A DNA stretch of 64,000 nt from Algoriphagus oliviformis. GTDB taxonomy: Bacteria > Bacteroidota > Bacteroidia > Cytophagales > Cyclobacteriaceae. Position 1 is the stretch's first letter. Every line of letters starts with the position of its first letter. Where the stretch lies: positions 310,001 through 374,000 of the forward strand of contig NZ_JAFKCT010000003.1 in assembly GCF_017254915.1 (NCBI RefSeq), in the 5' to 3' direction. The notes beneath the pieces were generated by a model. That model did no database searches. It saw nothing but the letters and a program-made list of their open reading frames with translations, and was not told the origin of the DNA. A program made the position numbers and the translations under genes. This document shows, one piece after another, positions 57,491-64,000 of this stretch.

Positions 57491-57520
57491 CAAAAAAAGG
57501 CTGCTTCTGGAGAAGCAGCC
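57491..57520 (-). terminator. Rho-independent terminator of the DAHP synthase gene
   Basis: On the minus strand GGCTGCTT/AAGCAGCC forms an 8-bp stem (57499-57520) with a 6-base loop, followed by seven T. It sits 22 bases after the DAHP synthase stop and marks the end of the trp transcript. Confidence 0.9.
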
Positions 57521-57541
57521 GATCAAGTCAGTTTCTTTCTT

Positions 57542-58561
57542 TCACAACAACTCAAATCCCTTTCGCATCGCGAAGCTCTCCCGTATCCAGGATGCAAGCC
57601 TCGCACTCTGTGCAAAATCCAAGGTTTGCTGTCCATCGGAATAGGCCTTTTCCGGCACCTCATGGGACTCGTAGATGATCCCATCCGCACCGGACATCAC
57701 GCCGGCCAAAGCCATCTGCGGCACGTAGGCCCGTATGCCGATTCCGTGTGAAGGGTCGACGATCACGGGAAGGTGGGACTTGGCTTTGAGGATTGGGATC
57801 GCATTCAGGTCCAAAGTATTTCTGGAAGCCCGCTCATAGGTTCGGATACCTCTTTCGCAGAGGATGAGCTTTTCATTTCCTCCGGCAAAGACATACTCCG
57901 CGGACTGCAACAGCTCCTCTATCGTCCCGGAAATGCCCCGCTTGATCATCACCGCCTTGTCGACTTTGCCTAGCTCGTCCAGGAGGTTAAAGTTTTGGGA
58001 GTTTCTCGCGCCCACCTGATAGATGTCCACATAGGGATACATGGCCTCGATCTGGGAGGGCTGCATCACCTCGGTCACGATCTTGATGCCCGCTGGGGCA
58101 GCGATGGAGTGCCAAAGTTCCAGTCCCTCGATCCCCATCCCGCGAAAGGCGTAGGGCGACGTCCGGGGCTTGAACACGCCGCCGCGCATCATCGTCATGC
58201 CGTTTTCCACGCAGTGGGCTACCACCTTGCGGATCTGCTCCTCGGACTCGATGGAGCAGGGGCCGGTGATGATGGCCATCTCTCCGTCCTTGATGAAGAC
58301 CCCGTCGCCGAGATCCACGGAGGTAGGTTTGGCCTTCCACTTTTTGGACACGAGCTTGTACTCATCCGAGACGATGTGGATGTCCTTGATGCCGTCCATC
58401 TGGCCGACCTTGCGGATGTCAAACTCATTTTTTCCGATGCCGATGATGTAGTCGCCGAGTTGGGTTTTGACCTCGGTGGTTTTATAGCCGATCTCGTTGA
58501 CCTTGGCGAGGAGCTTTTCCTTCTGGGAATCGCTGATGTCGGCTTGTAGTTGAATTATCAT
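57542..58561 (-). CDS. aroF: 3-deoxy-7-phosphoheptulonate (DAHP) synthase with N-terminal ferredoxin-like domain
   Basis: 339 residues. The first ~70 (MIIQLQADISDSQKEKLLAK) are the ferredoxin-like regulatory domain of the type I-beta enzyme; the barrel follows: MAIITGPCSIESEEQIRKV, RGGVFKPRTSPYAFRGMG, VGARNSQNFNLLDELGK, MIKRGISGTIEELL, ILCERGIRTYE and VIVDPSHGIGI. It condenses PEP and erythrose 4-phosphate, the entry to aromatic synthesis. No chorismate mutase domain. Last gene behind trpA and a small exported protein. Confidence 0.95.
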   Translation of the reverse strand: MIIQLQADISDSQKEKLLAKVNEIGYKTTEVKTQLGDYIIGIGKNEFDIRKVGQMDGIKDIHIVSDEYKLVSKKWKAKPTSVDLGDGVFIKDGEMAIITGPCSIESEEQIRKVVAHCVENGMTMMRGGVFKPRTSPYAFRGMGIEGLELWHSIAAPAGIKIVTEVMQPSQIEAMYPYVDIYQVGARNSQNFNLLDELGKVDKAVMIKRGISGTIEELLQSAEYVFAGGNEKLILCERGIRTYERASRNTLDLNAIPILKAKSHLPVIVDPSHGIGIRAYVPQMALAGVMSGADGIIYESHEVPEKAYSDGQQTLDFAQSARLASWIRESFAMRKGFELL

Positions 58562-58595
58562 TTGATTTATGAATTACGATTTTTGATTTACGAGG
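58562..58595. repeat. Short-word spacer (ATTTACGA words)
   Basis: TGATTTATGAATTACGA then TTTTTGATTTACGAGGC. Confidence 0.55.
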
Positions 58596-58646
58596 CTTGT
58601 CATTGAGCAAAAACTCTCTAGCGGCAATTGCAAAATTCCAAGAATC

Positions 58647-59057
58647 TTAATCCTCAAGAAATTTCTCATCGAACAGAAAATTCTGGATTCGCCATTGGTC
58701 ATCCGGTTTATAAAAAAGAAATACAAACCTCAACGGCTGCCTATCATACCGCACGAAGTAGATCAATTGGACTAAGCTTTCGCCTTTTTTCACTTCGGAA
58801 ATTTTCTCAAAGCCCTTATAGTCACCAATCAATTGGACTGCATTATTCAACTGAGTTTTCACTTGGTTCAAAGCTCCCTGATTCTCTGCCATCCAAGTGT
58901 TAGAATTTAGCAGTTCATCAACAGCACCACTAGGAGATACTTTATAGCTATCAAAAAACTGATTGACTATTTCTTCCGGCCCCTTCTGCGCGTAACAAAA
59001 ATTCGTAAGAGAAACTACCAATGCACTTACGAAAAAGAGTAATATTCTATTTTTCAT
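58647..59057 (-). CDS. Small exported hypothetical protein within the trp unit
   Basis: 136 residues from ATG 59057 with signal peptide (NRILLFFVSALVVSLTNFCY, cut after CYAQ). The mature part, EEIVNQFFDSYKVSPSGAVD and VQLIYFVRYDRQPLRFVFLF, resembles an NTF2-like or DUF4019-type small exported fold, not certain. It lies between trpA (97 bases) and DAHP synthase (85 bases), same strand. Confidence 0.6.
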   Translation of the reverse strand: MKNRILLFFVSALVVSLTNFCYAQKGPEEIVNQFFDSYKVSPSGAVDELLNSNTWMAENQGALNQVKTQLNNAVQLIGDYKGFEKISEVKKGESLVQLIYFVRYDRQPLRFVFLFYKPDDQWRIQNFLFDEKFLED

Positions 59058-59153
59058 TTTTTCTCGATTCCCCTTGACTTTCAAAGCCTTCCACAGAAAC
59101 AGTAGTCCTTAACAGAAGCCTCAAGGGCTATAATTTTACAATTTTCAAATTTT

Positions 59154-59927
59154 TCAATTTTTCAATCCTTTCAAATATCCCTGAATATCCCCACTCAAGT
59201 CGGCCGCGTTTTTCAGCACTTTGATAAAAGCCGAACCGATAATGGCTCCATTGCTATACTGTGCGGCTTGGGCGAAGGTTTTGGCATCGGAAATCCCAAA
59301 ACCAATCAGTCTAGGATTTTTCAGCTCCATCGCCGCCACGCGTTCGAAATAGGCGACCTGCTCGGGGCTGATGTCGGCTTTGGCTCCGGTGATCGCATGG
59401 GAGGAAACCATGTAGATAAACCCGTCGCTGTTTTCATCGATCTCCCGGATGCGTTTCTCGGAGGTCTGCGGAGAAATCAGAAAGGTATTCACGATGCCGT
59501 ACTGATCAAACATCGCCTTGTAGTCATCCAGGTACTGCTGCATGGGCAAGTCGGGCACGATCAGACCATCCACGCCCACTTCCTGGCATTTTTTGCAAAA
59601 CTCCTCCATGCCAAACTGCAGGATCGGGTTCAGATAGCCCATGAGTACTACTGGCAGCTGGATTTTGCTGCGAAAGCCCTTGAGCTGCTCAAAGAGCAAC
59701 TTCATGGACATGCCATTGTCGAGGGCGATCTTGTTGCTGTCCTGGATCGTCGGGCCATCGGCTACCGGGTCGGAGTAGGGCACCCCGATCTCGATGATAT
59801 CCGCTCCCCCGGCCTGGATAGCCTCCATGATCGCCAGGGTATCGTCCAGCTTTGGAAAACCCGCGGTGAAGTAGATGGAGAGGACGTTTTCCTTTTTGGT
59901 TTGAAATAGTGTATGTATGCGATTCAT
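59154..59927 (-). CDS. trpA: Tryptophan synthase alpha chain
   Basis: 257 residues. Catalytic Glu in ADIIEIGVPYSDPVADGPTI and Asp in the same motif; VDGLIVPDLPMQQ, FLISPQTSEKRIREI, GFIYMVSSHAITGAK and LIGFGISDAKTFAQA follow in order. Splits indole-3-glycerol phosphate. Follows trpB by 169 bases of short-word spacer. Confidence 0.97.
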   Translation of the reverse strand: MNRIHTLFQTKKENVLSIYFTAGFPKLDDTLAIMEAIQAGGADIIEIGVPYSDPVADGPTIQDSNKIALDNGMSMKLLFEQLKGFRSKIQLPVVLMGYLNPILQFGMEEFCKKCQEVGVDGLIVPDLPMQQYLDDYKAMFDQYGIVNTFLISPQTSEKRIREIDENSDGFIYMVSSHAITGAKADISPEQVAYFERVAAMELKNPRLIGFGISDAKTFAQAAQYSNGAIIGSAFIKVLKNAADLSGDIQGYLKGLKN

Positions 59928-59934
59928 TGTAAAG

Positions 59935-60096
59935 TACGATTTACGAAGTACGATTTACGAGGCGATAGAGAACTCTAAACTCATTTCCTAAAACTTACGC
60001 TTCAGAATTTTAGGATTGAAGTTCAGCAGGTCGACGTAAATCGTAAATCAAAATTCAAAAATTTCATTTGCGACATCCGACATCTGACATCCAACT
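59935..60096. repeat. Short-word spacer between trpB and trpA
   Basis: TACGATTTACGAAGTACGAT, TTACGAGG, then CGTAAATCGTAAATCAAAA and CGACATCCGACATCTGACAT. Two word families in one gap. Confidence 0.65.
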
Positions 60097-61275
60097 TTAA
60101 TATCCTCCCCACTTGATATAGGTCTCCAGATCCTTATCTCCCCTTCCGGAAAGGTTGACCACGATCACGTCGTCTTTTCCATATTCGATCATGTTGAGCG
60201 CATACAGGGCGTGGGCCGACTCGATGGCGGGAATGATCCCTTCCAGTTTGCTCAGCTCCACCCCGGCAGCCATGGCATCCTTGTCCTCCACGGCCACAAA
60301 CTCCCCTCTTCCTACATCAAAGAGATGCGCATGCACCGGCCCTATACCCGGATAGTCCAAGCCTGCGGAGATGGAGTGCGGCTCCACCACCTGACCGTCT
60401 TCGGTCTGCATCAGAATGGTCTTCGAGCCGTGCAAGATCCCCGGCGTTCCTTTGGCCGTCGTTGCCGCGGTTTTGCCGGAGTTGATGCCCAGACCTGCGG
60501 CCTCAGCGGCGACCAAGCGCACCTCAGGCGTATTGTAGTAGTGGTAAAAAGCCCCAGCGGCATTGGATCCGCCACCGACGCAGGCGATCACGACGTCCGG
60601 GTTTTCACGTCCTTCCTTTTCCTTCAGCTGCCACTTGATCTCCTCCGAGATCACCGACTGGAAGCGGGCCACCATCTCCGGATAGGGATGCGGGCCCACC
60701 ACTGAGCCGATGATGTAGTGCGTGTCCACGGGATTGTTGATCCAGGCGCGCATGGCTTCGTTGGTGGCATCTTTCAGGGTTTTTGACCCAGACGTGGCCG
60801 GCACGACCTGCGCGCCGAGAATTTTCATTCGCTCGACGTTGGGACGCTGGCGCGCGATGTCGATCTCCCCCATGTACACGGTGCACTCCATGCCCATCAG
60901 CGCACAGACGGTCGCCGTAGCTACTCCGTGCTGGCCCGCGCCAGTCTCGGCGATGATCCGCTTTTTGCCCAGCTTCCTTGCCAAGAGGATCTGTCCGATG
61001 GTATTGTTCACCTTATGGGCGCCGGTGTGGCAGAGGTCTTCCCGCTTCAGGTAGATTTTCGCGCCATATTTCTCCGAAAGCCTAGCTGCAAAATACAGGG
61101 GCGTCGGACGGCCTACGTAGTCGCGGAGCAAGCCCTGAAACTGCCCCTGAAAATCAGGAGAAGCCAAGATCGACTCGTAGTTTTCCCGCAGTTCTTCCAC
61201 GTTGGGATACAGCATCTCGGGGATGTATGCCCCGCCAAACTTGCCGTAAAAGCCCCTTTCATCAACTTTGATCAT
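60097..61275 (-). CDS. trpB: Tryptophan synthase beta chain
   Basis: 392 residues from ATG 61275. [20 protein letters not shown], the PLP lysine in [51 protein letters not shown] (phosphate loop) and [12 protein letters not shown] at the end are canonical TrpB1. Makes Trp from indole and Ser. The gap to trpF (48 bases) holds GGTTGATAGTTGATAGTCC words. Confidence 0.97.
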   Translation of the reverse strand: MIKVDERGFYGKFGGAYIPEMLYPNVEELRENYESILASPDFQGQFQGLLRDYVGRPTPLYFAARLSEKYGAKIYLKREDLCHTGAHKVNNTIGQILLARKLGKKRIIAETGAGQHGVATATVCALMGMECTVYMGEIDIARQRPNVERMKILGAQVVPATSGSKTLKDATNEAMRAWINNPVDTHYIIGSVVGPHPYPEMVARFQSVISEEIKWQLKEKEGRENPDVVIACVGGGSNAAGAFYHYYNTPEVRLVAAEAAGLGINSGKTAATTAKGTPGILHGSKTILMQTEDGQVVEPHSISAGLDYPGIGPVHAHLFDVGRGEFVAVEDKDAMAAGVELSKLEGIIPAIESAHALYALNMIEYGKDDVIVVNLSGRGDKDLETYIKWGGY

Positions 61276-61276
61276 A

Positions 61277-61322
61277 TGTAGTATGGTTGATAGTTGATAG
61301 TCCATGGACTATGGTCTATCAG
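61277..61322. repeat. Short-word spacer (TGGTTGATAG / CTATGGTC words)
   Basis: TATGGTTGATAGTTGATAG, TCCATGGACTATGGTC, TATCAGCTATGGTC between trpF and trpB. Confidence 0.6.
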
Positions 61323-61949
61323 CTATGGTCTAATTTTTTCCTTAAAGATTTTCAGCTTCCCGATATTCTTCAGCCCCGGCTCGTCTTCAAACTTGGAGTT
61401 GAGATCCACGCCCTGAAGCTGTGGGATTTTTGCTGCCAAAGCCAAAACCTCAGCCGCACTGTCTTCGTCCAAGCCTCCGCTGAGAAGAAAACCTTTGTCA
61501 AAAGGATAACTCTCCAGCACGGTCCAGTCAAACTTTCTGCCCGAACCTCCATGGGCCACGGTCGCCGTGTCAAAGAGAAACTTGTCCACAAAAGGCAAGT
61601 ACCCCCTCAGGCTCTCCCAGTCTATCTCGGACTTCACCGAGATGACCTTCCAGAGCTCCACATCGGATTTCCCCCTTAATTCTTCGACTAGCTCCACCGA
61701 TTCCTTGCCGTGAAGCTGGATTGCCGAAAGGCCAAACAAAGCGACTTTTCGAAGGATTTCATCTGTAGTTTCGTTGACAAAGACGCCGACTTTTTTCACC
61801 TCCACGTCCGCCAGCTGCGCTGCGAAACCGTCCGAAACGAAGCGCGGAGACTTGGGGTAAAAGATCAAGCCCATCCAGTCCGGCCGGATTTCCCGGATCA
61901 GTTTCCCGACGTTTTCGGGATCGCGCATGCCGCAGACCTTGATCTCCAT
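61323..61949 (-). CDS. trpF: Phosphoribosylanthranilate isomerase
   Basis: 208 residues. MEIKVCGMRDPENVGKLI (catalytic Cys), MGLIFYPKSPRFV, KKVGVFVNETTDEI, IQLHGKESVEL, FLFDTATVAHGGSGRKFDW (catalytic Asp) and LLSGGLDEDSA. The ATG shares its A with the trpC stop codon's last base, so translation is coupled. Confidence 0.97.
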   Translation of the reverse strand: MEIKVCGMRDPENVGKLIREIRPDWMGLIFYPKSPRFVSDGFAAQLADVEVKKVGVFVNETTDEILRKVALFGLSAIQLHGKESVELVEELRGKSDVELWKVISVKSEIDWESLRGYLPFVDKFLFDTATVAHGGSGRKFDWTVLESYPFDKGFLLSGGLDEDSAAEVLALAAKIPQLQGVDLNSKFEDEPGLKNIGKLKIFKEKIRP

Positions 61950-62770
61950 CAGGCTTTGCTCAGCTCGGGCTCTTGGGCCGAAAGCTTTTTGAACTCCTTG
62001 ATGAAATTGTAGGCGGCCTGCTCGGGACGGCTGGACTTCATGAAGTTTTCCCCGATCAGAAAGCCGTCAAATCCGGCCTTCTTGAGCTGCACCATCGTGC
62101 GGGGATCGGAAATCCCGCTTTCGGAGACTTTCACAAACTCGCCAGGGATCTGCTCCACCAAGGCCAAAGAGGTGTCCACGGAGACCTCAAAAGTCTTCAG
62201 GTTCCGATTGTTCACCCCGACCAGATCCAGGTCCGGGCAGAGGCTGCGCTCCAGCTCCTCAACGTCGTGCACTTCCATGAGGATCTCCAGTCCGAGGCTT
62301 TTTGCAAAAGCGGCCAAAGCCTTCAGCTTCGCAGGCTCCAAAGCAGCGGCGATCAGCAGGATGCAGTCCGCTCCCATGGACTTGGCTTCGAGGATCTGGT
62401 ACTCGTCCACGATGAAATCCTTTCGGATGATGGGGCAGAAATTGAACTTTCGCGCGATCTTCAAGTCCTCGCTGCTTCCTCCGAAGTATTCTTTGTCCGT
62501 CAGGACAGACAGGGCCGAAGCTCCCGCCTGCATGTAGCCAATGCTGACCTTCTCGACGGATGCCGAGCCGTTGATCACGCCCTTGGACGGAGACTTGCGC
62601 TTAAACTCCGCGATGATGCCCGACTTCTCGGGGTGGGTCACGTACTTTTTCATCGAGACCACCTGCCCGTCAAAAAAGACGCTGCTCTCCAGCAACTTGA
62701 CCGGCACGAGGCTCTTTCTCTCCTCCACTTCCCTGTATTTGGAAGCGATGATTTTATCCAGAATATTCAT
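61949..62770 (-). CDS. trpC: Indole-3-glycerol phosphate synthase
   Basis: 273 residues. Motifs: GIIAEFKRKSPSKGVI (Glu, Lys), ALSVLTDKEYFGGSSEDL, CPIIRKDFIVDEYQILEAKS (catalytic Lys), MEVHDVEELERSL, VGVNNRNLKTFEV and VSESGISDPRTM. Separate from trpF, unlike the enterobacterial fusion. Six bases after trpD. Confidence 0.97.
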   Translation of the reverse strand: MNILDKIIASKYREVEERKSLVPVKLLESSVFFDGQVVSMKKYVTHPEKSGIIAEFKRKSPSKGVINGSASVEKVSIGYMQAGASALSVLTDKEYFGGSSEDLKIARKFNFCPIIRKDFIVDEYQILEAKSMGADCILLIAAALEPAKLKALAAFAKSLGLEILMEVHDVEELERSLCPDLDLVGVNNRNLKTFEVSVDTSLALVEQIPGEFVKVSESGISDPRTMVQLKKAGFDGFLIGENFMKSSRPEQAAYNFIKEFKKLSAQEPELSKA

Positions 62771-62776
62771 GTTTTT

Positions 62777-63787
62777 TTAAGCTAAGGAAACTGAGGTTTT
62801 TGGGTTGACGAGGCCGTCAAACACGCCGAGGGCCTTGCCGCTAAGCAGCACTTCCTCGGCCAGACCTACCGCGTCTACGAAGGACAGGCCCTCCCGCGCC
62901 GTCACCAGCGCAGCGGCCGCATTGGCGATCACGACGGAGTTTTGGCTCTGTGTCCCTTTGCCGCGCAGCACATTTTCAAAGATCTTGGCCGACTCCTGTA
63001 TCGTGCTGCCACCGGCTATGCTGTCGGCGGAAATTTTCGCCAGCCCGACAGTCTCCGGATGGAGGAGCTTTTCGCCTTGGTTGGAGATCATCTTGAAAGG
63101 TCCGGTCAGGGAAATCTCGTCGTAGCCGTCGAGGGAATGGAGGATGGAGAATCTGCCCTCCATCTCCTGATAGAGATAGCCGTAGAGCCTCGCCAGCTCC
63201 AGGCTGAAGACGCCGACTAGCTGCTTTCTCGGAAAACTCGGATTCACCATCGGGCCGAGCATGTTGAAAAAGGTCTTCACGCCGAGTTCCTTTCGGATGG
63301 GGGCGACGTTTTTCATGGCCGGGTGGAAAAGCGGCGCATGGAGAAAACACAGGCCCGCCTCGTCCAGAGAGCGTCGGATTTCCGAGAGGTCATTGGTAAA
63401 CTCGTAGCCGAAATAGGCGAGCAAATTGGACGAACCGCAGATCGAGGACACGCCCGTATTGCCGTGTTTGGCGACATTCTGCCCAGCACCCGCTACGATG
63501 AAGGAAGCCAAAGTCGAAATATTGAAGGTATCCTTGCCATCACCGCCTGTGCCGCAGAGGTCCATGGCGTCGTACTCGGCGATCTCCACCGGAATGCAGA
63601 GCTCTAGCATGGCCTCGCGGAATCCGCGAAGCTCCTTCACGGTGATGGAGCGCATGAGGTACACGGTCATGAAAGCGGCGATTTGGCTTTGGTTGTAGGC
63701 TCCAGTTGCCAGATTTTTGAGCACTTCCCGGGCTTGCGCTTGGGAGAGCGTCTTATGTTCGATCAATTGGTTGAGAATGTCTTTCAT
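62777..63787 (-). CDS. trpD: Anthranilate phosphoribosyltransferase
   Basis: 336 residues. DLCGTGGDGKDTFNISTLAS (the GTGGD PRPP loop), VAKHGNTGVSSICGSSNLL, LGPMVNPSFPRKQLVGVFS and SILHSLDGYDEISLTGPF are all present. Transfers phosphoribosyl to anthranilate. trpG ends 38 bases upstream. Confidence 0.97.
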   Translation of the reverse strand: MKDILNQLIEHKTLSQAQAREVLKNLATGAYNQSQIAAFMTVYLMRSITVKELRGFREAMLELCIPVEIAEYDAMDLCGTGGDGKDTFNISTLASFIVAGAGQNVAKHGNTGVSSICGSSNLLAYFGYEFTNDLSEIRRSLDEAGLCFLHAPLFHPAMKNVAPIRKELGVKTFFNMLGPMVNPSFPRKQLVGVFSLELARLYGYLYQEMEGRFSILHSLDGYDEISLTGPFKMISNQGEKLLHPETVGLAKISADSIAGGSTIQESAKIFENVLRGKGTQSQNSVVIANAAAALVTAREGLSFVDAVGLAEEVLLSGKALGVFDGLVNPKTSVSLA

Positions 63788-63825
63788 TGCTAGTGGGTGG
63801 GGGTGGAATTGGGACTAGAGCGAAT

Positions 63826-64000
63826 TCAGGACTCCAGCCAGTTCTGCATGATTTTGATGCCGTTTTCGGTGAGTATGCTTTCGGGGTGGAATTGCACCCC
63901 TCTCACGTTTAGCTTTTTGTGTTTTACCGCCATGATCTGCTGGTCAGGCGTGCGCGCAATCACTTCGAGCTCAGGCGAAAGGGTGGATTCGTCGATGACC
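63826..64000 (-). CDS. trpG: Anthranilate synthase component II (glutaminase), 3' part only
   Basis: The last 57 codons are in the window. Translation ends with [19 protein letters not shown] then MQNWLES and TGA at 63826; the HPES motif carries the glutaminase His and Glu. The 5' part and trpE lie beyond 64000. First visible gene of the trp operon. Confidence 0.93.
   Translation of the reverse strand, partial: VIDESTLSPELEVIARTPDQQIMAVKHKKLNVRGVQFHPESILTENGIKIMQNWLES

Noticed and set aside
52440-61322. CRISPR array in the repeated spacers
   Set aside because: Words are 6-12 bases, degenerate, without uniform repeat or spacer lengths, and there are no cas genes.

Overview
The window is a chromosomal segment of a member of the Bacteroidota, most like the Cyclobacteriaceae (Algoriphagus and relatives). 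The indications are a SusC/SusD pair under an ECF sigma/FecR switch, many exported proteins of the MKK..FAQ signal-peptide type, -7 boxes of the TAnnTTTG type (for example at 14882 and 8253), NrfHA with a fused CcsBA, and a typical set of short palindromic repeats in the spacers. No rRNA, tRNA, CRISPR array, prophage, transposase or replication origin was seen.

Layout. 1-4709 (+): small soluble and exported proteins and an MFS permease, with two copies of a ~200 bp dispersed repeat at 581-1128. 4800-8260 (-): a TPP riboswitch followed by tightly coupled genes for a methyltransferase, an AIR-synthase-like ATPase, a divergent ThiE/TenI protein and a Trm112-like zinc protein, then a flavin-fold protein. 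8589-19207: mostly single genes (serine hydrolase, cyclase, thioredoxin fold, GNAT, beta-propeller glycosidase with a sugar epimerase, ABC-F ATPase, DoxX, DUF1684, DinB) and a PIN toxin-antitoxin pair. 19235-25929 (-): nrfH, nrfA, an AlgE-like porin and ccsBA, a nitrite-ammonification operon. 26229-31036 (+): phosphoesterase, DoxX, then aldo-keto reductase, Zn-alcohol dehydrogenase, sugar isomerase and a mutarotase-family protein, probably for oxidative use of a 6-deoxy or L-hexose sugar.

31992-45905 (-): sigma factor, FecR, SusC and SusD, followed by two sets of an RraA-family protein plus an enolase-superfamily dehydratase, all four with export signals, then a BASS transporter and an outer-membrane barrel. 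I read this as a possible periplasmic sugar-acid degradation route fed by SusCD. 46146-51612: typA, exported proteins, an S41 protease and a DUF433/DUF5615 pair. 51727-55243 (-): hisH, hisA, a VOC protein, hisF and hisIE. 55761-56760 (-): phenylalanine 4-hydroxylase behind what looks like a leader-peptide attenuator. 56955-57474 (+): parD and a parE broken by a stop codon. 57542-64000 (-): trpG (cut by the window end), trpD, trpC, trpF, trpB, trpA, a small exported protein and DAHP synthase.

The candidates that most deserve follow-up are the TPP-riboswitch operon, the exported dehydratase/RraA cluster, and the phenylalanine-hydroxylase attenuator. Many spacers, especially in the his/trp half, consist of degenerate tandem short words that no gene or standard element explains.
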